Virus record (IMG/VR): IMGVR_UViG_3300027779_000143
Span: 1-25,926 of that record
From: a virus
Reading direction: 5' to 3' (one strand)
DNA: 25,926 nt
Shown here in pieces: positions 5,863 through 12,097 of this stretch; within the stretch, counting starts at the first letter, position 1; every line of letters starts with the position of its first letter. Both the position numbers and the translations under genes were made by a program. A model generated the notes under the pieces. The model searched no databases and was not told the DNA's origin. It saw only the letters and a program-made list of their open reading frames with translations.

Positions 5863-6117
5863 ATGAATAACTCTATAAAACCAACAAAAGAACAGGAAAT
5901 GATACAAAACATTAAAAAGCTGTATAGTGAAATTAATAATCAAAAAGAATTTTGCCTTTTATTATCTAAAGAATTTGAGTTAAAACCTAACTCGATAAGA
6001 TCAAACTGGCTGTCTACTTATTACAGCGTGCCAGACAAATTTCAGGCAAGAGTTGTAGAAATATTACAAAAAACTATCAAGCAACAAAACAACCGTAAAA
6101 AAATGAAATCAGTATGA
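5863..6117 (+). CDS. First early-operon gene, probable small DNA-binding regulator
   Basis: 84 aa. The sequence NNQKEFCLLLSKEFELKPNSIRSNWLSTYYSVPDKFQARVVEILQKTI follows a pattern I associate with a flavophage family found first in the early operon. It has a helix-turn-helix-like core and an Ile/Val-rich closing helix. A Cro/CII-like role in the lysis-lysogeny switch is inferred from position next to the repressor and is not shown by any diagnostic motif. The tail (KQQNNRKKMK) is basic. The stop overlaps the next start (ATGA at 6114-6117). Confidence 0.6.
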   Translation: MNNSIKPTKEQEMIQNIKKLYSEINNQKEFCLLLSKEFELKPNSIRSNWLSTYYSVPDKFQARVVEILQKTIKQQNNRKKMKSV

Positions 6118-6386
6118 AAAATCTAGCTAAAGTTAAAGAAGAAAAGAAAAACAAGAAAAAGAAAAAGAAAGACTACAGACGTAAAGAGTTTTTTAGAAAC
6201 ATATTTGAAGATTTATGGTTATATGATACACAGCTGTCCCTTTCTGAGTGTGCTGCATATTTAGATAAAACTCAGAGAACAGTTGTAATGGCAATAAAAA
6301 ATAAAGAAATAACGGCTACTAGAATTGGCAAATCTTTTGTAATACCGAAGTTACAATTTTTAACATATCCTAAGAAAAAAAAATGA
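6114..6386 (+). CDS. Excisionase-like winged HTH (HTH_17) protein
   Basis: 90 aa. A very basic N-terminus (KEEKKNKKKKKKDYRRKEFF) precedes an HTH_17/MerR-like domain: LSLSECAAYLDKTQRTVVMAIKNKEI, then TATRIGKSFVIPKLQFL, which is the 'I.a.riGr.w.i...l..wl' wing. Proteins of this kind serve as excisionases or as helix-turn-helix regulators in mobile elements. The integrase and attP lie only about 1.3-2.6 kb away, so a directionality factor is plausible. It is coupled to both neighbours by ATGA overlaps (6114 and 6383). Confidence 0.72.
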   Translation: MKNLAKVKEEKKNKKKKKKDYRRKEFFRNIFEDLWLYDTQLSLSECAAYLDKTQRTVVMAIKNKEITATRIGKSFVIPKLQFLTYPKKKK

Positions 6387-6508
6387 ACTACTACGACTAT
6401 AATAATTACGATGAACATATAGACAGTACTTGTCAAGAGTGCGGAATGGCTTTAAGCTCTGCTGGTAATTGCAGATCACAAATATGTTTTGAAGTTGACT
6501 TAATGTAA
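6383..6508 (+). CDS. Small zinc-ribbon-like protein
   Basis: 41 aa from the ATG at 6383 (overlapping the previous stop as ATGA) to TAA at 6506-6508: an Asn/Tyr/Asp-rich start, then CQEC, GNC and ICFEVD. Four cysteines spaced C-x2-C-x9-C-x4-C can be read as a zinc-binding ribbon. No family recognised. Its tight coupling in the early operon supports a real gene. A second four-Cys mini-protein is encoded at 10419-10556. Confidence 0.6.
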   Translation: MNYYDYNNYDEHIDSTCQECGMALSSAGNCRSQICFEVDLM

Positions 6509-6534
6509 ATATATAAACCATAAAAAACAAAAAT

Positions 6535-6726
6535 ATGACACAAGCAGAAAATGAATTACAGGTCTCAATAGACAAAATTGACAGATTGGATTTAACCTCC
6601 CCTTATTTAAGGTATGATATTAAAAACATATTATTTGATCACATTTTAAAAGAACTAAAAAATGAAAGACAGTTATTAAATTCAGCTCCTTCTAAAATTA
6701 ATTTGTTAGATAAAATACTTTCATAA
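6535..6726 (+). CDS. Hypothetical early protein (MTQAE start)
   Basis: 63 aa, predicted helical (MTQAENELQVSIDKIDRLDL ... NERQLLNSAPSKINLLDKILS). No motif recognised. It is preceded by an A-rich leader AAACCATAAAAAAC directly upstream of the ATG; the same leader and the same first five codons (MTQAE) recur at the next gene, although the rest of the two proteins does not align. Function unknown. Confidence 0.6.
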   Translation: MTQAENELQVSIDKIDRLDLTSPYLRYDIKNILFDHILKELKNERQLLNSAPSKINLLDKILS

Positions 6727-6745
6727 AACCATAAAAACAATAATA

Positions 6746-6928
6746 ATGACACAAGCAGAATATTTTTTAATGTACGAAGCTTTAGTTAAAAACGTAGTGC
6801 CAAAAATGAAAAAAGTTGAAAAATTACTTCCCGATGCCACTCCTTTTAATGCAGAAGATTTCGTAAATCAAATTTGCAACCTTGCAGAAACTAAAACCAT
6901 AAACCATAAAAATAAAAACCATGATTAA
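6746..6928 (+). CDS. Hypothetical early protein (second MTQAE start)
   Basis: 60 aa. Residues 6-45 look helical with a hydrophobic face (YEALVKNVVPKMKKVEKLL), followed by ATPFNAEDFVNQICNLAE. The last codons (KTINHKNKNH) are simply the A-rich leader of the following gene read in frame, so the functional part probably ends around residue 48. It overlaps the next gene by 8 nt. No family recognised. Confidence 0.6.
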   Translation: MTQAEYFLMYEALVKNVVPKMKKVEKLLPDATPFNAEDFVNQICNLAETKTINHKNKNHD

Positions 6929-7583
6929 ATTTCAAAAACCACCGACACAGACTAATAATTATTTAGCACCAGCGGGAACGCATATCGCTAGATGTTTTAA
7001 AATGATTCATCTAGGAACTTTACAAGCTGAATACAAAGGAGAGAAAAAAGAGAAAAACGGACTTTGGGTCGAGTTTGAATTACCGGGCGAAATGAAAGTT
7101 TTTAGAGAAGGAGAGATAGAAAAGCCAGCGGCTGCATCTATTGAATATAATTTAACTTCATACGAAACAGCTAAATTATTTATTCATCTAAACACTTGGC
7201 TAGGTCGAACTTTAAGTCCTCAAGAAATAGACGACTTTGACGTGAGTTCTCAATTAGGTGAACCTTGCATGTTAACGATTGTGCATAATACATCTTCTAA
7301 TGGCAGAACATACGCTAACATTAACGCTGTCTCAGGATTGCCTAAAGGTGTGATTTGTCCAAAGCAGATCAATCCAACTTTTGTCTGGGATTATGATGAT
7401 AATTTTGATATTCAGGCTTTTGATTCTTTTCCGCATTTTATACAAGAAAAAATAAAATCTACTCCTGAATGGATATTAAAGACGGAAGAAATAAAAGAAA
7501 TCAATGTGAACGCTCCACATGTTGAAGAAGTTCGACAAGAAATAAGCGAAGCTATTCATGGTCATGACGATCTACCATTTTAA
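6921..7583 (+). CDS. Phage replication protein, probable ssDNA-binding (SSB-like) with acidic tip
   Basis: 220 aa. The N-terminal half follows a family widespread in phages: LAPAGTHIARCFKMIHLGT, then GLWVEFELPGE, then LGEPCMLTIVHNTSSNGRTYANI, then SGLPKG. This suggests a single OB-like beta domain. The extreme C-terminus, after an acidic linker, is HDDLPF, matching the DDIPF-type tip by which bacterial SSB recruits partners. I therefore read it as an SSB-like or recombination-associated DNA-binding protein. It lies directly upstream of the replication initiator genes. Family recognition is good; the SSB assignment is inference from fold pattern and tip. Confidence 0.7.
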   Translation: MIKFQKPPTQTNNYLAPAGTHIARCFKMIHLGTLQAEYKGEKKEKNGLWVEFELPGEMKVFREGEIEKPAAASIEYNLTSYETAKLFIHLNTWLGRTLSPQEIDDFDVSSQLGEPCMLTIVHNTSSNGRTYANINAVSGLPKGVICPKQINPTFVWDYDDNFDIQAFDSFPHFIQEKIKSTPEWILKTEEIKEINVNAPHVEEVRQEISEAIHGHDDLPF

Positions 7584-7603
7584 TAACTAAACACTATAAG
7601 GCT

Positions 7604-8050
7604 ATGGAAACATCAATACAAAACAGAAACACTTCATACAGGAATATTATTAATAAAATTCCTAATAAAAGGAAACAAATTTATGAGATAATACTAAAGC
7701 ATAATGGCATAACAGCACAAGAGATAAGTAACTTATATCGTTTGCCTATAAATCAAATTACTGGTAGGATCACTGAGCTTAAAGACATGTGTTTTATAAA
7801 AGAATCAGTATTACATATTAATCATCAATCCGGTAATTATTGCACAAGTTATGTGGCAGTAAAGAAAACAGAAGAATTTATGTTTTTAACTAACGCAAAA
7901 TATTCCGCTCTTGTTAATATGAAAAAGTCTTTAGAATTTGATTACCACTATGGACTTTCTGAATACACAATGAAATATATTAAGAAAGAACTTAAGAAAA
8001 TAGAATCAAAAATAACAAGACTTGACACGTTGCAAAAAATAGCTGCATGA
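7604..8050 (+). CDS. Winged helix-turn-helix DNA-binding protein
   Basis: 148 aa. After a polar start, residues 20-70 read as a winged HTH: KRKQIYEIILKHNGITAQEI, SNLYRLPINQITGRITELKD, MCFIKES. This is the 'GiTa.Ei...l.......t.Ri.eL...g.I' pattern of MarR/ArsR-like helix-turn-helix domains. The C-terminal part (about 110-145) is a Lys/Glu-rich helix. It probably regulates early transcription or takes part in replication control. The stop overlaps the next ATG (4 nt). Confidence 0.65.
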   Translation: METSIQNRNTSYRNIINKIPNKRKQIYEIILKHNGITAQEISNLYRLPINQITGRITELKDMCFIKESVLHINHQSGNYCTSYVAVKKTEEFMFLTNAKYSALVNMKKSLEFDYHYGLSEYTMKYIKKELKKIESKITRLDTLQKIAA

Positions 8051-8457
8051 TAGATATACGAAATATTTCTGAAGTTGTTAATTCAGTAATGAATTGCGAC
8101 ATGTCTTCTTCAAGTAGAAAAAGAAACAAAGTAAACGCTATTAAAATATATAGTTATATCTGTCGAAAAATTACTTCTTCTACTTATGAAGACATCGCGT
8201 TTGTAATTAACAAACATTATGCGAATATTATACATCATGAAAAGAGTTTAGAGAACATAATTCAACATGATCAAGGATTAAATGATGCTACTAAATACTG
8301 CATGAGACTTTGTCGAGACATGCTCGGTAGACATACTTTAAATTATAAAGATAATGTTCATTTGTATTGGACAAAGCTCACACTAGAACAACAAAAAAGA
8401 ATAAGTCATTCAGTGATGAGATATACAAACGCAAATAAAAAGAAGAAAAATGTATAA
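8047..8457 (+). CDS. DnaA domain IV-like DNA-binding protein
   Basis: 136 aa. The central segment STYEDIAFVINKHYANIIHH followed by EKSLENII resembles the C-terminal DNA-binding domain of DnaA (helix, then '..HsTV.ha...v'), without any AAA+ ATPase part. Stand-alone proteins of this kind are found in flavophage replication modules and may bind origin repeats. The tail is basic (NANKKKKN). It is coupled by short overlaps to the HTH gene upstream and the DUF1376-like gene downstream (8 nt). Confidence 0.62.
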   Translation: MIDIRNISEVVNSVMNCDMSSSSRKRNKVNAIKIYSYICRKITSSTYEDIAFVINKHYANIIHHEKSLENIIQHDQGLNDATKYCMRLCRDMLGRHTLNYKDNVHLYWTKLTLEQQKRISHSVMRYTNANKKKKNV

Positions 8458-9139
8458 TAATCCACCAGCTTTTCAATTCTATCCACAAGACTTTTTAACT
8501 GGTGTCATGTATCTAACAATGGAAGAAAGAGGTCTTTATATAACGCTTCTTTCTATTCAATGGAGCAAAAACGTAATACCCAAAAAAAGGCTAGCCTTAA
8601 TTCTTGGCATGGAATGGGAAAACGTTCCTGAATTAATTAAAGAAAAATTCATTGACAAAGGCGATTACTTGATTAATGAACGTCTTTTTAATGTTTCAGA
8701 AGATCGCAAAACATATGTAGAAAAACAGAGACTTAATGGACAAAAAGGTGGAAGACCTAAAACCCAAACTAAAGCCAAAAAAAGGTCTTCATTGAAGATG
8801 AAGATGAAGATAGAAGATGAAATAGAAAATATAGATATAGTATATCCTTATTTAAATGACGAATTTATTCAAATCTGGAATCAATTTAAAATCTATAAAA
8901 GCAAAGAATTTAATTTTAAATACAAATCTACTCAAAGCGAACAAGCAGCATTATCTAAACTTAGCAACGATTCAGAGAATGAAGCACACGCAATAGAATT
9001 AATAAAACTAGCAATGGCAAACGGATGGAAAGGAATCTATCCAGATAAAACAAACAACAATGGGAGAAAAAATAATACCAATAAAACAAGCTATACAACA
9101 AACTTCAAAGAAGGTCTTATTAACTCGCTACAATCCTAG
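8450..9139 (+). CDS. DUF1376-type replication initiation protein
   Basis: 229 aa. The N-terminus PAFQFYPQDFLTGVMYLTME then ERGLYITLLSIQW is the DUF1376 signature, a domain common in phage O-like replication proteins. After a low-complexity Lys/Met/Glu linker (KMKMKIEDEIE, made by a GATGAA-type repeat) comes a second domain, FIQIWNQFKIYKSKEFNFKY ... ELIKLAMANGWKGIYP, often paired with it in Bacteroidota phages. It is expected to bind the origin and recruit the host helicase. The 3' 80 nt overlap the next gene in another frame. Confidence 0.8.
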   Translation: MYNNPPAFQFYPQDFLTGVMYLTMEERGLYITLLSIQWSKNVIPKKRLALILGMEWENVPELIKEKFIDKGDYLINERLFNVSEDRKTYVEKQRLNGQKGGRPKTQTKAKKRSSLKMKMKIEDEIENIDIVYPYLNDEFIQIWNQFKIYKSKEFNFKYKSTQSEQAALSKLSNDSENEAHAIELIKLAMANGWKGIYPDKTNNNGRKNNTNKTSYTTNFKEGLINSLQS

Positions 9140-9551
9140 CAACTGTATGACTCATGCTGGTAAACTTGTTTCTGTAACCGATGCAATAAACAGTCCATCT
9201 CATTCATTAGGTAAAATACAACGTGAACAATCTAAAAAGTTTACAGAAGGTTTGATTTTACTATGGTTAATTTATTTAAACGACATATTAAATCTTAACA
9301 AGTCAATGAGTGAAGAACAAATGAAACTTGCTGCCGTTCTTATTTGTGAAGAATTCTACATGCTTAAAATGGCTGATCTAACTCTATTGTTTAAAAGAAT
9401 AATATCAGGTCAATTTGGCGAATTTTACGAAAGATTAAGCATCGATAAAGTTCTTACATTCTTTAGAGAATATCGAGAAGAACGATTTGAAATAGCAATT
9501 GATCAAAGTTCAAGAGATCATATTAATAATAAACAAAACGAAAAAATATAA
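9060..9551 (+). CDS. DUF6633-like replication-associated protein
   Basis: 163 aa. The segment LWLIYLNDILNLNKSMSEEQ, then MLKMADLTLLFKRIISGQFG, then EFYERLSIDKVLTFFREYRE matches a Bacteroidota phage/mobile-element family (DUF6633 as I recall it). The N-terminal part VLLTRYNPSNCMTHAGKL also fits that family. I therefore keep the early start at 9060 although it overlaps the upstream gene by 80 nt; a later ATG at 9147 would avoid the overlap but cut the conserved region. Position after the initiator suggests a helicase-loader or regulatory role, which is inference. Confidence 0.68.
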   Translation: MGEKIIPIKQAIQQTSKKVLLTRYNPSNCMTHAGKLVSVTDAINSPSHSLGKIQREQSKKFTEGLILLWLIYLNDILNLNKSMSEEQMKLAAVLICEEFYMLKMADLTLLFKRIISGQFGEFYERLSIDKVLTFFREYREERFEIAIDQSSRDHINNKQNEKI

Positions 9552-9553
9552 TT

Positions 9554-10051
9554 ATGGCATATAAAAACCCAGAAGATCAAGCTGCTGCATCAAGAAGGCA
9601 TTACGAAAAAAACAGAGCAAAAGTAATAGAAGCATCTAAACAAAAAAGATTAGCAAATCCAGAAAAAAATAAAGAATATCAAAAGAAATCATATCATAAA
9701 CCTTCAGAAATTGAAGGAGTTTCTAAGGGTGCTTTGAAAAAAAGAAAACTTAGAAAACTAAACCCAGAAAAATATAAAGCAATTAATAAAAAAAGTAAAA
9801 TTAAAATGATAAAACAAACACCTATGATTCTGTACTGGGAAAACTACATTCAGTTTTTAGAAATAAATCAGAGATTTAACATGGTATCAATTTTAAAATC
9901 TATAAAACCAGAGTTAGATAACAACATAATTTTATTTAAAGTGCCTAATAATGTTTCTAAGATTCAAATTTTAGAAGAAAAAAACCTATTAGAATACTTA
10001 AAATTAAAGTTTAATAATCTTGATTTAAAGTTTAGCATTACTATAAATTAA
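9554..10051 (+). CDS. Basic N-terminus fused to a DnaX (tau) C-terminal-like domain
   Basis: 165 aa. Residues 1-85 are Lys/Arg/Asn-rich (SRRHYEKNRAKVIEAS, RLANPEKNKEYQKK, LNPEKYKAINKKS), a repeated basic pattern seen in phage DNA-binding and HNH-associated proteins. Residues 90-164 read MILYWENYIQF, MVSILKSIKPEL, IILFKVPNN, LLEYLKLKFNNLDLKFSITIN. This series (W..Y, a helix ending in KPxL, a VPN strand, LL.yL....NN..L...I..N) closely recalls the C-terminal domain of Bacteroidota DNA polymerase III tau (DnaX), as I remember it. No ATPase or HNH catalytic motif is present. A role in hijacking the host replicase is inferred. An A-rich leader precedes the ATG. Confidence 0.55.
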   Translation: MAYKNPEDQAAASRRHYEKNRAKVIEASKQKRLANPEKNKEYQKKSYHKPSEIEGVSKGALKKRKLRKLNPEKYKAINKKSKIKMIKQTPMILYWENYIQFLEINQRFNMVSILKSIKPELDNNIILFKVPNNVSKIQILEEKNLLEYLKLKFNNLDLKFSITIN

Positions 10052-10068
10052 AACAAAAAAATATAATT

Positions 10069-10401
10069 ATGAAAAGATCACAAATTAACGACATGCAAGT
10101 TTATTGCAGTTACAATATGGGTAAAGCAGATTTAAAGAGCCTTAGTTTATTATTTCTTGAAATGGCTGAAAACATGAATCTTGATGTTCAGGATATTTAC
10201 GAGGTTGGTTACAATTCAATGAGTGGTTATACTTATATTTCTTTAGAAAACAGTATTGATCTTGCAAGTATAATGGGCGAACCTGTACAGTTTTTAGTTA
10301 CTGATTCAGAAGAAGGGACTGAATACTTTTTAGAAACTTATGACGAAGCACTTGCAAAGTGTGAAGAAATTGAAAAAGTAAATATCAAAAGTTTTAATTA
10401 A
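10069..10401 (+). CDS. Hypothetical early protein
   Basis: 110 aa, acidic after a short basic start (MKRSQINDMQVYCSYNMGKA). A central alpha-beta-like region (LLFLEMAENMNLDVQDIYEV, SGYTYISLENSIDLASIMGE, VQFLVTDSEEGTEYFLETYD) ends with a charged helix EALAKCEEIEK. The last part resembles the short 'D..tGeE.f.e.y.eA......i' pattern common in phage proteins of unknown role. No motif allows a function. It lies 17 nt after the preceding gene and uses the same A-rich leader ending TATAATTATG. Confidence 0.6.
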   Translation: MKRSQINDMQVYCSYNMGKADLKSLSLLFLEMAENMNLDVQDIYEVGYNSMSGYTYISLENSIDLASIMGEPVQFLVTDSEEGTEYFLETYDEALAKCEEIEKVNIKSFN

Positions 10402-10418
10402 TAAACATATAAATAATT

Positions 10419-10556
10419 ATGATGGAAACAAAAGAAGTAGAATCTGCTTGCTGCGGATCAACAATATTATGGAATGTAACCGATGACGAAATACAATACG
10501 GAAGATGTTTAGACTGTAAAGAATGGAGCGAAGTTGTAGAACAAACACATAATTAA
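10419..10556 (+). CDS. Small four-cysteine zinc-ribbon-like protein
   Basis: 45 aa from ATG at 10419 (a second ATG follows at 10422) to TAA at 10554-10556. Cysteines: ESACCGS near the start and GRCLDCKEWSE near the end, that is CC-x18-C-x2-C, a plausible zinc ribbon. Small 'CCG ... C..CkE..e' proteins are common in phage replication regions. The stop overlaps the next start (TAATG). Function unknown. Confidence 0.62.
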   Translation: MMETKEVESACCGSTILWNVTDDEIQYGRCLDCKEWSEVVEQTHN

Positions 10557-10906
10557 TGTACACGAAAAAATACCAAACTAGAAATAAATACGGAGCAGTA
10601 AAACAAACATATAATGGCAGATCATATCACAGTAAAAAAGAGGCTGCTTACGCCCAAGAATTAGACTGGCGATTAAAAGCTGGTGAGATTATTGAAATTA
10701 TACCCCAATTCAAATTAGAACTTTATGTTAATGAAATTAAAATCTGTAATTACTACATGGATTTTAAAGTCATATTGCCTGATGAATCTGTTGAATTAAT
10801 AGAAGTTAAAGGATTTCCTACGGCACTTTGGAAACTTAAGTGGAAGTTAACTGAAGCACTTTTGGAAGAACTTGATCCTAATGCCAAACTAATACTCGTA
10901 CAATGA
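10556..10906 (+). CDS. DUF1064-family PD-(D/E)xK-like endonuclease
   Basis: 116 aa. The order of motifs follows DUF1064: YNGRSYHSKKEAAYAQELDW (helix with the conserved KKEA..y.eL), AGEIIEIIPQFKLEL, YYMDFKVILPD and VELIEVKGF. The Asp in YMDF and Glu/Lys in IEVKG match the PD-(D/E)xK nuclease core; the family includes phage Holliday-junction-resolvase-like enzymes (RusA/RuvC analogues). In a phage replication module it would resolve branched intermediates before packaging. The length is normal for the family. The stop overlaps the next ATG by 4 nt. Confidence 0.82.
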   Translation: MYTKKYQTRNKYGAVKQTYNGRSYHSKKEAAYAQELDWRLKAGEIIEIIPQFKLELYVNEIKICNYYMDFKVILPDESVELIEVKGFPTALWKLKWKLTEALLEELDPNAKLILVQ

Positions 10907-11430
10907 ATAAAACAATCGCAATTAATGACATAGCAAAACATCATATTGACTGGGTTAGATATGTAAGAAAAAACTCGATGAATGATTTTCAAAATAAATA
11001 TGCGGAAGATTTTGTTCAGAATTTATATGTCAAATTGTTAGAGAGTAAATCATTTTGTGATGTTAAAATATATGATAATAAAAAACAAATTAATAAAAAA
11101 TATGTTTTTATGACACTTAAGTGTTTAATGATAGATGACGTTAAGAAAATTAAATTAAAGACAAACACGATAATTGAAAACATTATAGTGATTGATCCTG
11201 AAGTAATTACAGCAACGCACAAAGAAGCAATCGTAATTAAAATGAAATCAGTAATAAATAAAATGAATGAAGCTGACAGAAATATAATGAATTTATATAT
11301 GTACGAAATGCCTAGCATAAGAAAATTATCTAAGAAGCTGGGCAATGCTAAAAATACTATTTCGATGAAGTTAAATAAATGCAAAAGAATAATTAAAAGA
11401 GAAGTTTATGAATACAGGCAAACAGCCTAA
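10903..11430 (+). CDS. Sigma-70-like factor 1 (early-operon end)
   Basis: 175 aa. Residues 10-85 resemble sigma region 2: HHIDWVRYVRK, AEDFVQNLYVKLLES and KKYVFMTLKCLMIDDVKKIK, the helix pair normally followed by the DNA-melting segment. Residues 125-165 resemble region 4: ADRNIMNLYMYEMPSIRKLS, KKLGNAKNTISMKLNKCKRI, an HTH of the ECF type. It is divergent, and other HTH proteins or transcription regulators are possible. A role in directing host RNA polymerase to phage promoters is inferred. It overlaps its neighbours (4 nt before, 23 nt after), so expression is coupled to replication genes. Confidence 0.65.
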   Translation: MNKTIAINDIAKHHIDWVRYVRKNSMNDFQNKYAEDFVQNLYVKLLESKSFCDVKIYDNKKQINKKYVFMTLKCLMIDDVKKIKLKTNTIIENIIVIDPEVITATHKEAIVIKMKSVINKMNEADRNIMNLYMYEMPSIRKLSKKLGNAKNTISMKLNKCKRIIKREVYEYRQTA

Positions 11431-11776
11431 AGGATTGGGCGATGTAATAGAACATATTACAAAAGCGACAGGAATAAAGAAATTAGTTCATTGGGCATTT
11501 GGGGAAGATTGTGGTTGCACAGAACGGAAAGAGAAATTAAATAAATTATTTCCTAGAAAACAAAATCCAGAATGTTTAAACGAAAATGAATACAAATATT
11601 TAAAATATATAAAATTAGAAACACAAGCTGTTTTAAATGCAGAGATGCAAAAAAGAATACTAATTATTTATAATAGAGTATTTAAAAAGCGTAGAGAATT
11701 TAGTTCGTGTTCTTCATGTGTAATAACCTTAGTAAATGAAATGAGAGCAGTATTAAAAGCCTATGAAAATGAATAG
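11408..11776 (+). CDS. Conserved flavophage Cys-rich protein (GLGDxIExxTKATGIK family)
   Basis: 122 aa. The start KGLGDVIEHITKATGIKKL, then EDCGCTERKEKLNKLFPRK, later ILIIYNRVFKKRREFSSCSS and C at residue 104, is a set of motifs I know from Bacteroidota phages. Two cysteine pairs, DCGC near residue 36 and SSCSSC near residue 102, may bind a metal. The function is not known to me. It sits after the sigma-like gene (23-nt overlap) and ahead of the methyltransferase and terminase genes, a position that might suggest a packaging or late-switch role, but this is only positional. Confidence 0.68.
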   Translation: MNTGKQPKGLGDVIEHITKATGIKKLVHWAFGEDCGCTERKEKLNKLFPRKQNPECLNENEYKYLKYIKLETQAVLNAEMQKRILIIYNRVFKKRREFSSCSSCVITLVNEMRAVLKAYENE

Positions 11777-11821
11777 TAATGTCTATATGCTATTACCTAA
11801 CAAACATTTAAAAATAAACTA

Positions 11822-12097
11822 ATGAAAAAAGATGACACTATTATTAAACTAGAAAACGAATTATACAACCCTATTCCTGATGCAAGTCATATTGTATTAG
11901 AGAAAATATATTCTGGGGTATACGAGTATAAAAACTATCTAATTCAAAAGGTAGATAAAACAATAAAATATAGACCATTTGATTTTGATTGGAAAATATA
12001 TAAAAACCAAAGATATATTATAACTGTTCCAACATTACAAAGGGCAAGACAATATTTTAACAGCATAGAAAAATTAATTAATAATAAAAATAAATAG
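11822..12097 (+). CDS. Hypothetical protein ahead of the methyltransferase
   Basis: 91 aa. Residues 30-85 (SGVYEYKNYLIQKVDKTI, FDFDWKIYKNQRYIITVPTL, QRARQYFNSIEKLI) form the 'yk.y.I.k....W.iy......t..TL..Ak..Id' pattern of small phage proteins of unknown function, probably a compact beta-sheet with a closing helix. It ends one base before the ParB-methyltransferase start, so the two are likely co-translated. Confidence 0.6.
   Translation: MKKDDTIIKLENELYNPIPDASHIVLEKIYSGVYEYKNYLIQKVDKTIKYRPFDFDWKIYKNQRYIITVPTLQRARQYFNSIEKLINNKNK

Noticed and set aside
11016-11384. A 122-codon minus-strand open frame
   Set aside because: It lies wholly within the sigma-like gene and encodes a Phe/Ile/Leu-rich peptide typical of the antisense of AT-rich coding DNA.
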